The notes below the pieces were generated by a model that searched no databases, had not been told where the DNA came from, and saw nothing but the letters and a program-made list of their open reading frames with translations. Shown in pieces: positions 47,161 to 56,371 of a DNA stretch of 64,000 nt. Numbering within the stretch: position 1 is the stretch's first letter; the number at the start of each line of letters is the position of its first letter. The DNA is from Clostridium caldaquaticum (lineage in GTDB: Bacteria > Bacillota > Clostridia > Clostridiales > Clostridiaceae), in assembly GCF_023806125.1 (NCBI RefSeq), contig NZ_JAMSKT010000004.1, forward strand, positions 111,631-175,630. Reading direction: 5' to 3'. Both the position numbers and the translations under genes were made by a program.

Positions 47161-47474
47161 AAAATTCTGTTCTGAGCTCTGCGTTTAAGTTGTCCACAAT
47201 TATCACAATAATTATTAACATTTGTGGATTGTTTTATCAATATACACAATAGGCTCACTAGAACAGTTCTCCACCCCCCATAAATCTCTTTATCACAATA
47301 TTAACATTATACACAAAAAAACATTGTCGTAATCTGATAGCCATTTATAATATATTATCCCTTTATTATGACACGCAAAACCCATTATTAACATTTCTTA
47401 CAGTACTTAATTCTATAATATTACATATTTTACACAATTTGTTCTGCTTTGTGTCGAAAACGTTATAAAATTGA
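47161..47474. other. 314-bp gap with DnaA-box-like motifs
   Basis: No gene. Close matches to the DnaA box TTATCCACA: TTGTCCACA at 47190-47198 and TTATACACA at 47307-47315 (one mismatch each) and CAATCCACA on the minus strand at 47223-47231 (two mismatches). TTATCACAA occurs twice (47200-47208, 47290-47298), and ATTATTAACATTT twice (from 47211 and from about 47384). It also holds the promoter of the 117-residue gene, not located with confidence. Confidence 0.4.
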
Positions 47475-48068
47475 CTATATATTTTTTCTATAAACAACAT
47501 CATTAATTGCTTGTAAAACTAAATTTTCTCTAATACCTATGTACCTGCATATGTCTTCTAAAATTAATATGCTGGCAATCACTGCTCCAATATCACCACC
47601 CTCATAGTCTGTCAGCAGATAATCTTTTTTATACTTATCCACAGTGTCTTTTTTACACTTAATTTCACTGTAAATGGTATCTAAAGTATGATACAAAATA
47701 CTGTAAGAAATGATTACAAAGTCTTTTTGTGATTTCTCACTGCCATTAATGACATCTTTAATTATTTTATTCAGTGAAGCATTCTTATAGTACTCTTCTA
47801 TAGATATGTTATAATTATTTCCTATGTACTTTCCCAGAATATTAGCATCTATTAAGACAATTTCACCGCTTGTATTAAACATTATACTGAATTCTATATC
47901 ATCATTTTTTTCTGCTTTTATTTCCTCTAACATTTTCTTCATTCTGTAATTAAAACTTGAAGTGAATTTTGAATCTAAAACGAAAAATTCAAGCTCTCTT
48001 GCTGATGCTATTGAGACAAAATCTGAAAACCTTCTATATACTTTTTTCATATATTCCTTGCTATTCAT
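47475..48068 (-). CDS. Hypothetical protein, 197 residues
   Basis: Not recognised. A soluble, mostly helical-looking protein with a mixed alpha/beta middle (FSIMFNTSGEIVLIDANILG) and a hydrophobic C-terminal stretch (DIGAVIASILILEDICRYIG) that is more likely a buried helix than a membrane segment. No Cys motif or known catalytic pattern. GGAAGGG before the ATG supports translation. It is divergent from fprA and stands alone before the gap at 47161-47474. No terminator was found after it. Confidence 0.6.
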   Translation of the reverse strand: MNSKEYMKKVYRRFSDFVSIASARELEFFVLDSKFTSSFNYRMKKMLEEIKAEKNDDIEFSIMFNTSGEIVLIDANILGKYIGNNYNISIEEYYKNASLNKIIKDVINGSEKSQKDFVIISYSILYHTLDTIYSEIKCKKDTVDKYKKDYLLTDYEGGDIGAVIASILILEDICRYIGIRENLVLQAINDVVYRKNI

Positions 48069-48191
48069 CTATATCACTTCCCTTCCGTTAATCACAATTT
48101 ATTTTTTGCAGACAATGTAAAAAATATGCACTTATTTTTTTAATAGAATATTAAATTTTAGTAATAATATAGATATAATTAGCATTTATTA

Positions 48192-48220
48192 TTGATTTAT
48201 TTTTAACAATATATTATAAT
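48192..48220 (+). promoter_or_regulatory. Promoter of fprA with partial PerR-box-like repeat
   Basis: TTGATT (48192-48197), 17-nt spacer, TATAAT (48215-48220). The -10 lies in TTATAATTAATTCAA (48214-48228), matching 11 of 14 positions of the PerR consensus TTATAAT-N-ATTATAA. Promoter is good; PerR control is tentative. Confidence 0.7.
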
Positions 48221-48292
48221 TAATTCAAACTTAACGGATAAATATTATCAACTGATAATTTGTACATAAACATTAATGAAGGGTGATTTTAA

Positions 48293-49537
48293 ATGATGAG
48301 AGCTTTAGAAGTAAAGAAAGACATTTACTGGGTAGGTTCACTAGACCCTAACCTTAGAATTTTTGACGTAATAATGTACACTCCTTATGGAACAACTTAC
48401 AACTCCTATGTAGTTAAAGGAAGCGAAAAAACAGCCCTATTTGAAACTGTTAAAGAAAAAACTTTTGAACAATATCTTGAAAGACTGAAATCCTTAAACA
48501 TAAACTTTGATGAAATAGCCTACATTATAATAGAACATACAGAGCCTGACCACGCTGGTTCTGTAGCAAAACTTTTAGACTATGCAAAAAACGCAAAAAT
48601 AGTTGGTTCAGCTGCTGCCATACGCTTTTTAAAGCAAATAACAAACAGACCTTTTGAAGAAATAATAGTAAAGCAAGGCGATACATTAAGCCTTGGAAAT
48701 AAAACTTTAAGATTTATTGAAGCACCATTTTTGCATTGGCCAGATTCAATTTACACTTATGTAGAAGAAGACCATGTGCTTATGACCTGCGACTCTTTTG
48801 GAAGCCATTACTGCTTTGATGAAATGTTTAGAGATTTAATTCCAAAAGAAAAAGAAAATGAATACATGGATTCCTTAAAATACTATTATGACTGCATAAT
48901 GGGACCTTTTAAACCTTATGTTCTTAAAGCTCTTGATAAAATTAAATACTTAGAAATCGATACTATATGCACAGGCCACGGTCCAATACTTAGAGGAAAT
49001 ATAGAGTTTTATAAAGAAACTTACAGAAAATGGAGCACAGAGACAGCTCCATCTGACGGGAAAACAAGGGTTGTTATACCATATGTATCAGCCTACGGGT
49101 TTACTGAAGATATGGCAAATAAAATTGCCGAGGGAATAAAGTCAAGAATTGATGATGCTATTGTTGATTTATTCAACGTTATATACCATAAACAAGAAGA
49201 TATCCTAAACAAAATTTATTGGGCAGATGCAGTGCTCTTCGGTTCCCCAACTATAAACGGTGATGCTCTAAAACCAATAATGGAATTATTAATCACAATG
49301 AACCCGTTAGTTCACGGCGGGAAAATAGCTGCAGCCTTTGGTTCCTTTGGCTGGAGCGGAGAGGCTGTACCAAATATTGAATCAAGACTTAAAGCTTTAA
49401 GGATGAAACTTATAACTCCAGGACTTAAAATTAACTTTAAACCTAGCGAAAAAGAGCTTTTAGAGGCTTATAAATTCGGTGAAACAGTAGCTGAAAAAAT
49501 AAAAGAAAATTTAAACAAAGGAGTTAAACTTAACTGA
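48293..49537 (+). CDS. fprA: FprA-type flavodiiron protein (A-type flavoprotein)
   Basis: Reduces O2 (and in some cases NO) with electrons from rubredoxin, protecting anaerobes from oxygen. The N-terminal metallo-beta-lactamase domain (about 1-250) has the diiron motif HTEPDHAGS and later CTGHGPIL; the C-terminal flavodoxin domain (about 260-405) binds FMN (YVSAYGFTEDMA, LFGSPTINGDALK and AFGSFGWSGEAV). 414 residues, standard. AAGGGTG precedes ATG 48293. One of the few plus-strand genes, monocistronic between its own promoter and the terminator at 49645-49676. Confidence 0.95.
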   Translation: MMRALEVKKDIYWVGSLDPNLRIFDVIMYTPYGTTYNSYVVKGSEKTALFETVKEKTFEQYLERLKSLNINFDEIAYIIIEHTEPDHAGSVAKLLDYAKNAKIVGSAAAIRFLKQITNRPFEEIIVKQGDTLSLGNKTLRFIEAPFLHWPDSIYTYVEEDHVLMTCDSFGSHYCFDEMFRDLIPKEKENEYMDSLKYYYDCIMGPFKPYVLKALDKIKYLEIDTICTGHGPILRGNIEFYKETYRKWSTETAPSDGKTRVVIPYVSAYGFTEDMANKIAEGIKSRIDDAIVDLFNVIYHKQEDILNKIYWADAVLFGSPTINGDALKPIMELLITMNPLVHGGKIAAAFGSFGWSGEAVPNIESRLKALRMKLITPGLKINFKPSEKELLEAYKFGETVAEKIKENLNKGVKLN

Positions 49538-49644
49538 TATTAAGAATAGATGCAAGCAGCTTTCTGCTGTAAATTAATAACTTAAAAAAGAAAGGCATCT
49601 ATATACTTTAATATAAACTTAGCAAAAAATATATTGGTGTTAAT

Positions 49645-49676
49645 AAAAGGCAGTTCATAGCTTTGAACTGCCTTTT
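49645..49676. terminator. Bidirectional terminator between fprA and the subtilase gene
   Basis: AAAAGGCAGTTCA, TAGCTT, TGAACTGCCTTTT: a perfect 13-bp hairpin with A and T flanks, serving the convergent fprA (+) and protease (-) genes. Confidence 0.9.
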
Positions 49677-49682
49677 ATCATA

Positions 49683-52610
49683 CTATTGAAGCAGACTATT
49701 CATAACACTGCTTGAAACCGCCCCTTCTCCTCCAAGCACCTGCTTATTTTGTATTCTGCTTAGGTTTCCCTTTATATAACTGCTTGTAGCTGCACTTGCA
49801 CCAGTTTTTCCAAGCAGCACAATTGGAGACTTAGTAGCTGCAGCAAGCACTGAACCTGCCAAAGCATCTGGAAAGTCCTGTCCCGTTGCAAAATACATAG
49901 TTGTTATATCAAATTCTCCACTGAACTTATTTAACACAGCAGTATTTGTTTCATATCTATTGTTTCCTGCTATTCTCTCACCATTTGGCAGGCTGTTAAG
50001 CACAAAGTCTGATACTACTCCATAACCTCCAATTACATATGCCTTATTAACACCATATTTTCTAATATAGTCTGAAATACCGCTGTAAAGACTATTTGTT
50101 TCAGTTAAAAGTATTGGAACATTTTTAAAAGCTGCATAAGATGCTATAGAAAGCGCATCTGGAAAATCTCTGCCTGTGGCAACAACAATCTCACTGCTGC
50201 CTCCCAGATAATTTGCTATAGCCAAGGAGGTTTCATAGCGGTTTACACCGCCAAGCCTTGTGAATGTTATGTTCTTTAGTCTAAGCCTATCTTCTACAGC
50301 TTTAGAAACTACTCCTTCTCCTCCTATAATAAACACATTTTTAACTCCAAGCCTATCAAGCTCTGCTTCAACAGAAGGAGTTAAGCTTTGTCTTTCCGTT
50401 AAAAGTATAGGTGCATTATATTTTCTAGCAAGAGGAGCAGCACTAAGAGCATCAGGAAAGTCAGCACCTGTAGTTAAAACTGCGTTGCTGGCTCCCTTCC
50501 AGCCATACTTTGAAATAGAAACGGCAGTTTCATATCTATTAGCTCCCCAAAGCCTCTGAAATAAATTGCTTTTTCCTGCATTCTTAGCTGAAGCTAAAGC
50601 TCCTGCTGCATTTATCATTCCTCCAGTGGCAACTTTTCCGCTTAAGCTTTGAAGAGGTTTGCTCGTATCTATAATCTTCTGCTTTATAATAAGAGGATCA
50701 TCCACACCATAGCTAAGTAAAAGTGCCGCTACTCCTGAAGCAAAAGGCGCTGCCATAGAAGTACCTGAAAAATATTCATAAGCATTATTATAGTTTTGCT
50801 CCTCATCATAAGCCAAAACTACTTGTCCACTAGAATCACTTGCTTTTACAATATCCTCATAAGCTGTATTTAAATTATAGCTTTTACCTTCAAAAAAAGT
50901 TCCACTCATGCCTGATACAGATCTTCTGTTATATTCATCTGTTAAATGTTTTGCATGGAGATAATTTTCTATAAAACTAGTATCTGATAAATTATATGCT
51001 ATATTTTCTCCTGATACATAAAACATTCCGCCACAATCAAGATAGCTTTTTATATTTCTCTGATCCGTTTCAGTTATAATATAACTATTATCATCAGCTA
51101 ACCCAACAGCCTCCCCCGTAGCCCATATAACAAGCTTATAACTCCTTAAGGCTGAAAAGCCAGGTCCGTTTCTTAAATAACCAATATTATATACAGTTAC
51201 ATTATTAAATCCTAGTTCCTGCAGAGGATTTTTATAATAAGAAAGTATATTCTCAAAGCCATAACTACTTTCATCATCTTGAATGAGGAGTATGGCATCA
51301 CTTTGACTTACTCCAAAGAAACTTAAAACTCTTGACATTAAATCTTTTCTCTCAGCACCTGAAGCTATACTTTCCATTCCAAAGCCTTGAAGCAAAGTTT
51401 TATAAATGCCGTTGCTGCTTGCAACTGCAGCACCTAGCAAAGTTTTTCTAGGAACAGTACTTAATATATCCTGTCCTGGAGCTGCAACGTCTACATTTGT
51501 TAAGCCATAATTTGAAAAATCCGTTAAGCTTCCTTTATTGTCTAAAGCTGCTACAGATAAAATATTGCTGCTGTTAAAAGCTGCAGGATATATAGGGCTT
51601 GTATCAATATTTTCACCGTTATTCCCTGCCGCAGCAACAACAAGGCAGCCGGAATTTTCAATAGCCTCTTTCAGTGCAGCATCGAAGCTTGCATTTCCCC
51701 AGCTCATATTAAGAATTTTAACGCCTTTTTTCTTAGCATACTCTATTGCAGCTATTGCATCTGTTGTAGTACCACCATAAGGTCCAATAAATTTTAAAGG
51801 CATAATACTCACATCAGGGGCAATACCTGCAACACCTATACCATTTAAAGCTGCAGCTATAATACCTGCTACATGAGTTCCATGACTGTCTCCATCTTCA
51901 GCATTATAAATCTGGCTATTATCCCCATAGAAATTCCATCCATTTATATCATCAACATAACCATTATGATCATCATCTACACCATTACCTGGAATCTCTC
52001 CAGGATTTTTCCAAAGCTTATCCTTAAGCTCAGGATGATTTATATCAATTCCTGAATCAATTATGCCAACAATAACCTGACTGCTGCCCTTTGTTATATT
52101 CCATGCACTTTTTATATCAATATCAATACCTGCTGTGCCCTGCTGTCCGTTAATAACCTGTCCTGTATTTTGAAGCCCCCACTGCTCAGAACTTCTTGTA
52201 TCACTTGTAAGCTCAGCAGGGTAATAAATATAGTTTGGCTGAACAAATTCAACATTTGAATTCTCTTTTAAAGCCTTCATAGCAGCATCCAAATCAGTAC
52301 CATCTGGAAGCTTTACAACATCGCTGTTTACAAGATTTAACTGCTGCTTTTTTTGAAGACCTTTTACTTTCTTTAGTGAAGCTTCTTTTTTAATTTGTGT
52401 AGTGCCTTTTTTGTATTTTATTATTAGTTCATTTGGAACTTTTTTAAGCTGAGATTCTATATTTTTAGTAATTAATTTATTATTACTATTGTAAATTTTA
52501 TTTACAGTTTTATTATTTTTATTATAGAAGGAATAGGCTTGTACATTTTGATTGATTATCAAAAGTAATGCTAAGAGTATTATAGTTATTTTAGATAATT
52601 TCTTAACCAT
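49683..52610 (-). CDS. Subtilase (S8) with internal inserted domain and three CWB2 cell-wall repeats
   Basis: Secreted cell-wall protease of about 975 residues. Order: signal peptide (about 1-25, cut after VQA), an inhibitor I9/fervidolysin-like propeptide (about 55-125), the S8 domain with Asp185 (GIIDSGID), His243 (SHGTHVAG), the Asn of AAAGNNGEN and Ser618 (SGTSMAAP), and three cell-wall-binding type 2 repeats (about 690-975; NRYETAVS, NRYETSLA and NRYETNTA, each with FPDAL). His to Ser spans 375 residues against about 157 in subtilisin. The extra segment (about 380-610) contains AILLIQDDESSYGFENILSY and YKLVIWATGEAVG and looks Rossmann-like. Start at ATG 52610 with AGGA upstream; in-frame codons to 52643 are rejected. 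CWB2 repeats attach proteins to the wall in C. difficile. Confidence 0.92.
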   Translation of the reverse strand: MVKKLSKITIILLALLLIINQNVQAYSFYNKNNKTVNKIYNSNNKLITKNIESQLKKVPNELIIKYKKGTTQIKKEASLKKVKGLQKKQQLNLVNSDVVKLPDGTDLDAAMKALKENSNVEFVQPNYIYYPAELTSDTRSSEQWGLQNTGQVINGQQGTAGIDIDIKSAWNITKGSSQVIVGIIDSGIDINHPELKDKLWKNPGEIPGNGVDDDHNGYVDDINGWNFYGDNSQIYNAEDGDSHGTHVAGIIAAALNGIGVAGIAPDVSIMPLKFIGPYGGTTTDAIAAIEYAKKKGVKILNMSWGNASFDAALKEAIENSGCLVVAAAGNNGENIDTSPIYPAAFNSSNILSVAALDNKGSLTDFSNYGLTNVDVAAPGQDILSTVPRKTLLGAAVASSNGIYKTLLQGFGMESIASGAERKDLMSRVLSFFGVSQSDAILLIQDDESSYGFENILSYYKNPLQELGFNNVTVYNIGYLRNGPGFSALRSYKLVIWATGEAVGLADDNSYIITETDQRNIKSYLDCGGMFYVSGENIAYNLSDTSFIENYLHAKHLTDEYNRRSVSGMSGTFFEGKSYNLNTAYEDIVKASDSSGQVVLAYDEEQNYNNAYEYFSGTSMAAPFASGVAALLLSYGVDDPLIIKQKIIDTSKPLQSLSGKVATGGMINAAGALASAKNAGKSNLFQRLWGANRYETAVSISKYGWKGASNAVLTTGADFPDALSAAPLARKYNAPILLTERQSLTPSVEAELDRLGVKNVFIIGGEGVVSKAVEDRLRLKNITFTRLGGVNRYETSLAIANYLGGSSEIVVATGRDFPDALSIASYAAFKNVPILLTETNSLYSGISDYIRKYGVNKAYVIGGYGVVSDFVLNSLPNGERIAGNNRYETNTAVLNKFSGEFDITTMYFATGQDFPDALAGSVLAAATKSPIVLLGKTGASAATSSYIKGNLSRIQNKQVLGGEGAVSSSVMNSLLQ

Positions 52611-52685
52611 TTTAGTTTCCTTTCCCATAAAATAAATACACATTTATTATACAATATTCTCGAAAAAGTTGCTTTATGAATTGTA

Positions 52686-52715
52686 TTGACATTTTAAGGA
52701 ATTTCTGGTTATATT
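52686..52715 (+). promoter_or_regulatory. Promoter of the M4 protease gene
   Basis: TTGACA (52686-52691), 18-nt spacer, TATATT (52710-52715). On the opposite strand a TATAAT at 52646-52651 is a possible -10 for the divergent subtilase, without a clear -35. Confidence 0.65.
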
Positions 52716-52774
52716 GTATTGAAGTTGTTTTTTGTAAACATACTGCAGTATACACTTAAAACAGGAGGGGGATT

Positions 52775-55700
52775 ATGAAAAAAAAATTTATTTCTATTTT
52801 TTTAAGCTTAGTATTATTTAGTTCTTTCTCAATACCTGCATCTGCGAAAGAATTAAATCCTACAAAAAACTTAAGCAAAGTAAAAAATATTCAGGAACTA
52901 AAAAACTTAATTAATGGACAAACTATTCAAAACTCAAAAGACCTGAGCAAAATTGAAAATATTCAGGAACTAAGGAACTCAATCAAAAAACAAACTACTC
53001 AAAAGCCAAAAGATCTAACCAAGGTACAAAATATTCAAAAGCTAAATAACTTAAGCAATGGTAAGCTAAAATTGTACGAAAAAGATGGACAAGTATTTCT
53101 ATCAGGAAAACTTTCTGCCAAGCAAACTCCTGGCGAGAAATCAGCTGTCAATTTTTTAGATGAAAACAAGAAGTTATTTGGAATAGATAATGTAACAAAT
53201 GAGTTAAAGACTGTTGAGGTAAAAAAAGATGAGTTAGGCCATACCTATGTTAAATTTATGCAAATGATTAATGGAAACAAGGTAGAAGGCAGCTTAATAA
53301 ATGTTCATTTTGACAAAAATGGAGTTATAGTAAGTGTTAATGGAAAGGTGGAAAAAAATAAAAGTATTACCACTCTTGGAAACAATAAAATTTCTGAAAG
53401 CAAAGCTGTGGAAATAGCAAAAAAGCAATACACTTATAAAAGTTTAAGAAATACTCCAAAAGCAGAGAAACTTATAATAAGCAAAGACAATAAAAATTAT
53501 GAAGTATATAAGGTTAATATCTCCTATATGGAACCTACTATAGGAAATTATGATGTTTATGTTGAAACTTATTCAGGTAATGTAATTAAAACTGAAAATA
53601 ATATAAGATATGATGGCTCAGTTACAGGTTCAGGTATTGATGTTCAAGGAAATACTAAGTCTCTGAATTTATACCAGTCTAGTGCTCAATATCAAATGAA
53701 GGACTTAACCAATTCATCAACAAACAGCATACTTACCTATGATTGTGATAATTCCACAACCTCTGGAACTTTAGTTACAAATAGTACTAATTTTTTTGGA
53801 ACTGAAGATCATAAAGCTTCTGTTAGTGCACATCATTATGCGGATAAAGTAGTTGACTTCTATAAAAATTTATTTAATAGAAACAGCTTAGATAACAGTG
53901 GTATGGATATTAAATCTTTTACACACTATGGTTATTACTATAATAACGCCTTCTGGGATGGCTATGAAATGGTATATGGTGATGGCGACGGTTATTTATT
54001 TACTTATCTTAGCGGAGATTTAGATGTTGTTGGTCATGAAATGACTCATGGGGTAATAGACTATACTGCAGATTTATACTATCATAATCAATCAGGTGCT
54101 TTAAATGAATCAATGGCAGATGTATTTGGAGTCCTTATTGAAACCTACAGCAAATATAACGTTGCTGACGGTGGTAACTGGACATTTGATGCAGCTGACT
54201 GGGTTGTAGGTGATGATATCTATACTCCTTATATTTCTGGAGATGCATTAAGAAGTCTGTCAAATCCTGCATTATATTATCAGCCTGATCATATGAGCGA
54301 TTATGAGTATTTACCAGACAATGAATACGGTGACTGGGGTGGGGTTCATACTAATTCAGGTATTCCCAATAAAGCTGCATATCTTGTTGCTCAAAGTATT
54401 GGTATGGAAAAGACCGCAAGGATATATTACAGAGCTTTAGTAAATTATATGAGTCAATATACTGACTTTGCTAATGCAAAAAATTATCTTATACAATCTG
54501 CCGTTGATTTATATGGTGAAAATTCTGCTGAAGCCACAGCTGTAAAAAATGCTTTTGATTCTGTTGGTGTAGGTGATCCAGAACCACCAGTAGAGGATCC
54601 ATATGAGCCAAACGACACAATGCAGACAGCATATTCAATAGATTATGGAACATATTACCAGTCATATATATCAACACCTAATGATTTTGATTACTATAAG
54701 TTAAATGTTACTAATACTGGAACAACCTTTATTGAACTTTCAAATTTGCCTTGCGACTATGACTTAGAATTATTTGATTCTAACGGAAATTGGGTAACAG
54801 GTTCATATAATTGGAATACAACAAATGAATCTATAAGTTTTAATGCCACTGAATCAGGTGTGTATTATATACTTGTACTTCCTTTTGAAGGCTATAGTAC
54901 TACACAAAAATATACTCTCAAAGCTACGCTAATACAAGATTGCTATGAACCTAACAATACAGTTATGGAAGCATATCCAGTAAATTTTGGCTCAACTTAT
55001 GAGGCTTATATATCAGGATCTAATGATTTAGATTTTTATAGCTTGAATGTTATAAATACTGGTACTATGCATATTGAACTTTCAAATTTGCCTGAAGACT
55101 ATGACTTATTATTATATAATTCTAACGGAAGTATAGTTGATTTTTCAGTTAATGAGGGTACGACAACAGAGTCCATAGATTTTAATGCCACTCAAACCGG
55201 TAAGTATTACATATTGGTATATTCTTATTACGAAGAATATAATATAACACAGAAATATTCTCTTGTAGTTACAGGAACTGGTGAAATGGGAGATCCATAT
55301 GAACCTAATGATACAATGACAACAGCATATCCAATAAATTATGGAACTACTTATCAGTCATTTATATCAGCTCCTAATGATTGGGATTTTTATAGTTTAA
55401 ACATTAATAGTAATAAAGCTATTCATGTTGAACTTTCAAATTTACCTAATGATAACGACTTTTGTTTGATTAATTCAAACGGAGATATAGTTGCATATTC
55501 AGAAAATTGGAATACAACTGGGGAATGTATGGATTTTTATGCCACTGAATCAGGTAAATATTATATATTGGTATTTCCTTTTAGAGGCTATAGCACCACA
55601 CAAAAGTATTCTTTAAAAGTTACAGAAATTACTGTTCCTGTTCCAACATCAGTAAAAGCAGAATCATCTTCATATAACAGTATAAATATCAGCTGGGCTG

Positions 55701-56185
55701 CAGTAAGCGGCGCTAACGGTTATGAAGTTTATAGATCAACATCAAGTTCAGGAACTTACTCATTAGTATCAACTACAACATCTACAAGTTTTACTAACAC
55801 TGGACTAACTACTGGAACTACTTATTACTACAAAGTTAGAGCTTATACTACTGTAGGTTCTACAAAAGTATACGGTAATTTTTCACCTGTGGTAAACGCT
55901 AAACCTGTTCCTGCAATACCTGCAAATTTTGCAGCTACTCGTAATAGTTCTACAAGCATTAAACTTACTTGGAGTGGGGTAACGGGAGCTAGTGGTTATG
56001 AAATATATAGGGCTACTTCAAACACAGGAAACTATAGCTATTTAACGTCAACCTCTAACTTATCTTATATTAATACAGGCTTGACCACAGGAACAACTTA
56101 TTATTACAAGGCAAGAGCATATGTAATGGTTGGAACAACAAAAGTATATGGCAATTGGACATCGGTAGTAAGCGCAAAACCATAA
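52775..56185 (+). CDS. Thermolysin-type M4 metalloprotease with PPC and FN3 domains
   Basis: Large secreted neutral protease, 1136 residues. Signal peptide (1-24, PASA/KE), three 24-residue repeats (32-97), FTP propeptide (about 125-175), PepSY (about 195-265), M4 catalytic domain (about 295-600) with His421-Glu422 and His425 in GHEMTHG and Glu445 in NESMADVFG (24 residues after His421, as in thermolysin). Three PPC domains follow (from about 607, 720 and 839; each starts with YEPN) and two FN3 domains (from about 953 and 1047). PPC domains are usually removed on maturation. GGAGGGGG precedes the ATG. Divergent from the subtilase gene. Confidence 0.95.
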   Translation: MKKKFISIFLSLVLFSSFSIPASAKELNPTKNLSKVKNIQELKNLINGQTIQNSKDLSKIENIQELRNSIKKQTTQKPKDLTKVQNIQKLNNLSNGKLKLYEKDGQVFLSGKLSAKQTPGEKSAVNFLDENKKLFGIDNVTNELKTVEVKKDELGHTYVKFMQMINGNKVEGSLINVHFDKNGVIVSVNGKVEKNKSITTLGNNKISESKAVEIAKKQYTYKSLRNTPKAEKLIISKDNKNYEVYKVNISYMEPTIGNYDVYVETYSGNVIKTENNIRYDGSVTGSGIDVQGNTKSLNLYQSSAQYQMKDLTNSSTNSILTYDCDNSTTSGTLVTNSTNFFGTEDHKASVSAHHYADKVVDFYKNLFNRNSLDNSGMDIKSFTHYGYYYNNAFWDGYEMVYGDGDGYLFTYLSGDLDVVGHEMTHGVIDYTADLYYHNQSGALNESMADVFGVLIETYSKYNVADGGNWTFDAADWVVGDDIYTPYISGDALRSLSNPALYYQPDHMSDYEYLPDNEYGDWGGVHTNSGIPNKAAYLVAQSIGMEKTARIYYRALVNYMSQYTDFANAKNYLIQSAVDLYGENSAEATAVKNAFDSVGVGDPEPPVEDPYEPNDTMQTAYSIDYGTYYQSYISTPNDFDYYKLNVTNTGTTFIELSNLPCDYDLELFDSNGNWVTGSYNWNTTNESISFNATESGVYYILVLPFEGYSTTQKYTLKATLIQDCYEPNNTVMEAYPVNFGSTYEAYISGSNDLDFYSLNVINTGTMHIELSNLPEDYDLLLYNSNGSIVDFSVNEGTTTESIDFNATQTGKYYILVYSYYEEYNITQKYSLVVTGTGEMGDPYEPNDTMTTAYPINYGTTYQSFISAPNDWDFYSLNINSNKAIHVELSNLPNDNDFCLINSNGDIVAYSENWNTTGECMDFYATESGKYYILVFPFRGYSTTQKYSLKVTEITVPVPTSVKAESSSYNSINISWAAVSGANGYEVYRSTSSSGTYSLVSTTTSTSFTNTGLTTGTTYYYKVRAYTTVGSTKVYGNFSPVVNAKPVPAIPANFAATRNSSTSIKLTWSGVTGASGYEIYRATSNTGNYSYLTSTSNLSYINTGLTTGTTYYYKARAYVMVGTTKVYGNWTSVVSAKP
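52868..53065 (+). repeat. 72-bp in-frame tandem repeat in the M4 protease propeptide
   Basis: Units at 52868-52939, 52940-53011 and a shortened third to 53065, each coding (N/D)L(S/T)K-V/I-x-NIQ-E/K-L-x-N. The stretch AATATTCAGGAACTAA is identical in units 1 and 2. Expected to be helical and Lys/Gln-rich, placed between signal peptide and FTP domain. Confidence 0.85.
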
Positions 56186-56222
56186 ATTTTAACTAAAGTT
56201 GTAAGCGTCAAAAAATTTCCAT

Positions 56223-56270
56223 AAAAAAATCCAGTAGAGTAAGCTGTAAAGCCTTCTACTGGATTTTTTT
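56223..56270. terminator. Bidirectional terminator between the M4 protease and glycan operon
   Basis: AAAAAAATCCAGTAGA (56223-56238) and its exact complement (56255-56270). It ends the plus-strand protease gene and can also end the converging glycan operon. The stretch 56271-56371 shows nothing else. Confidence 0.9.
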
Positions 56271-56371
56271 AATCTTTTGTTCCATAGATATTTTTATTTT
56301 GAAGTTTTAATTCTTAAAAGAATTCTTTGAACCATTGAATTTAATCCAATTTTTTAAATCATTAGTAATGC

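Noticed and set aside
49683..52610. The internal insert considered as a PA (protease-associated) domain
   Set aside because: The visible motifs look Rossmann-like and not like a PA domain; left open for a structure-based check.
54489..54677. Minus-strand frame of 62 codons inside the M4 protease gene
   Set aside because: Antisense to a conserved region (end of the M4 domain and start of a PPC domain), with no supporting signals.
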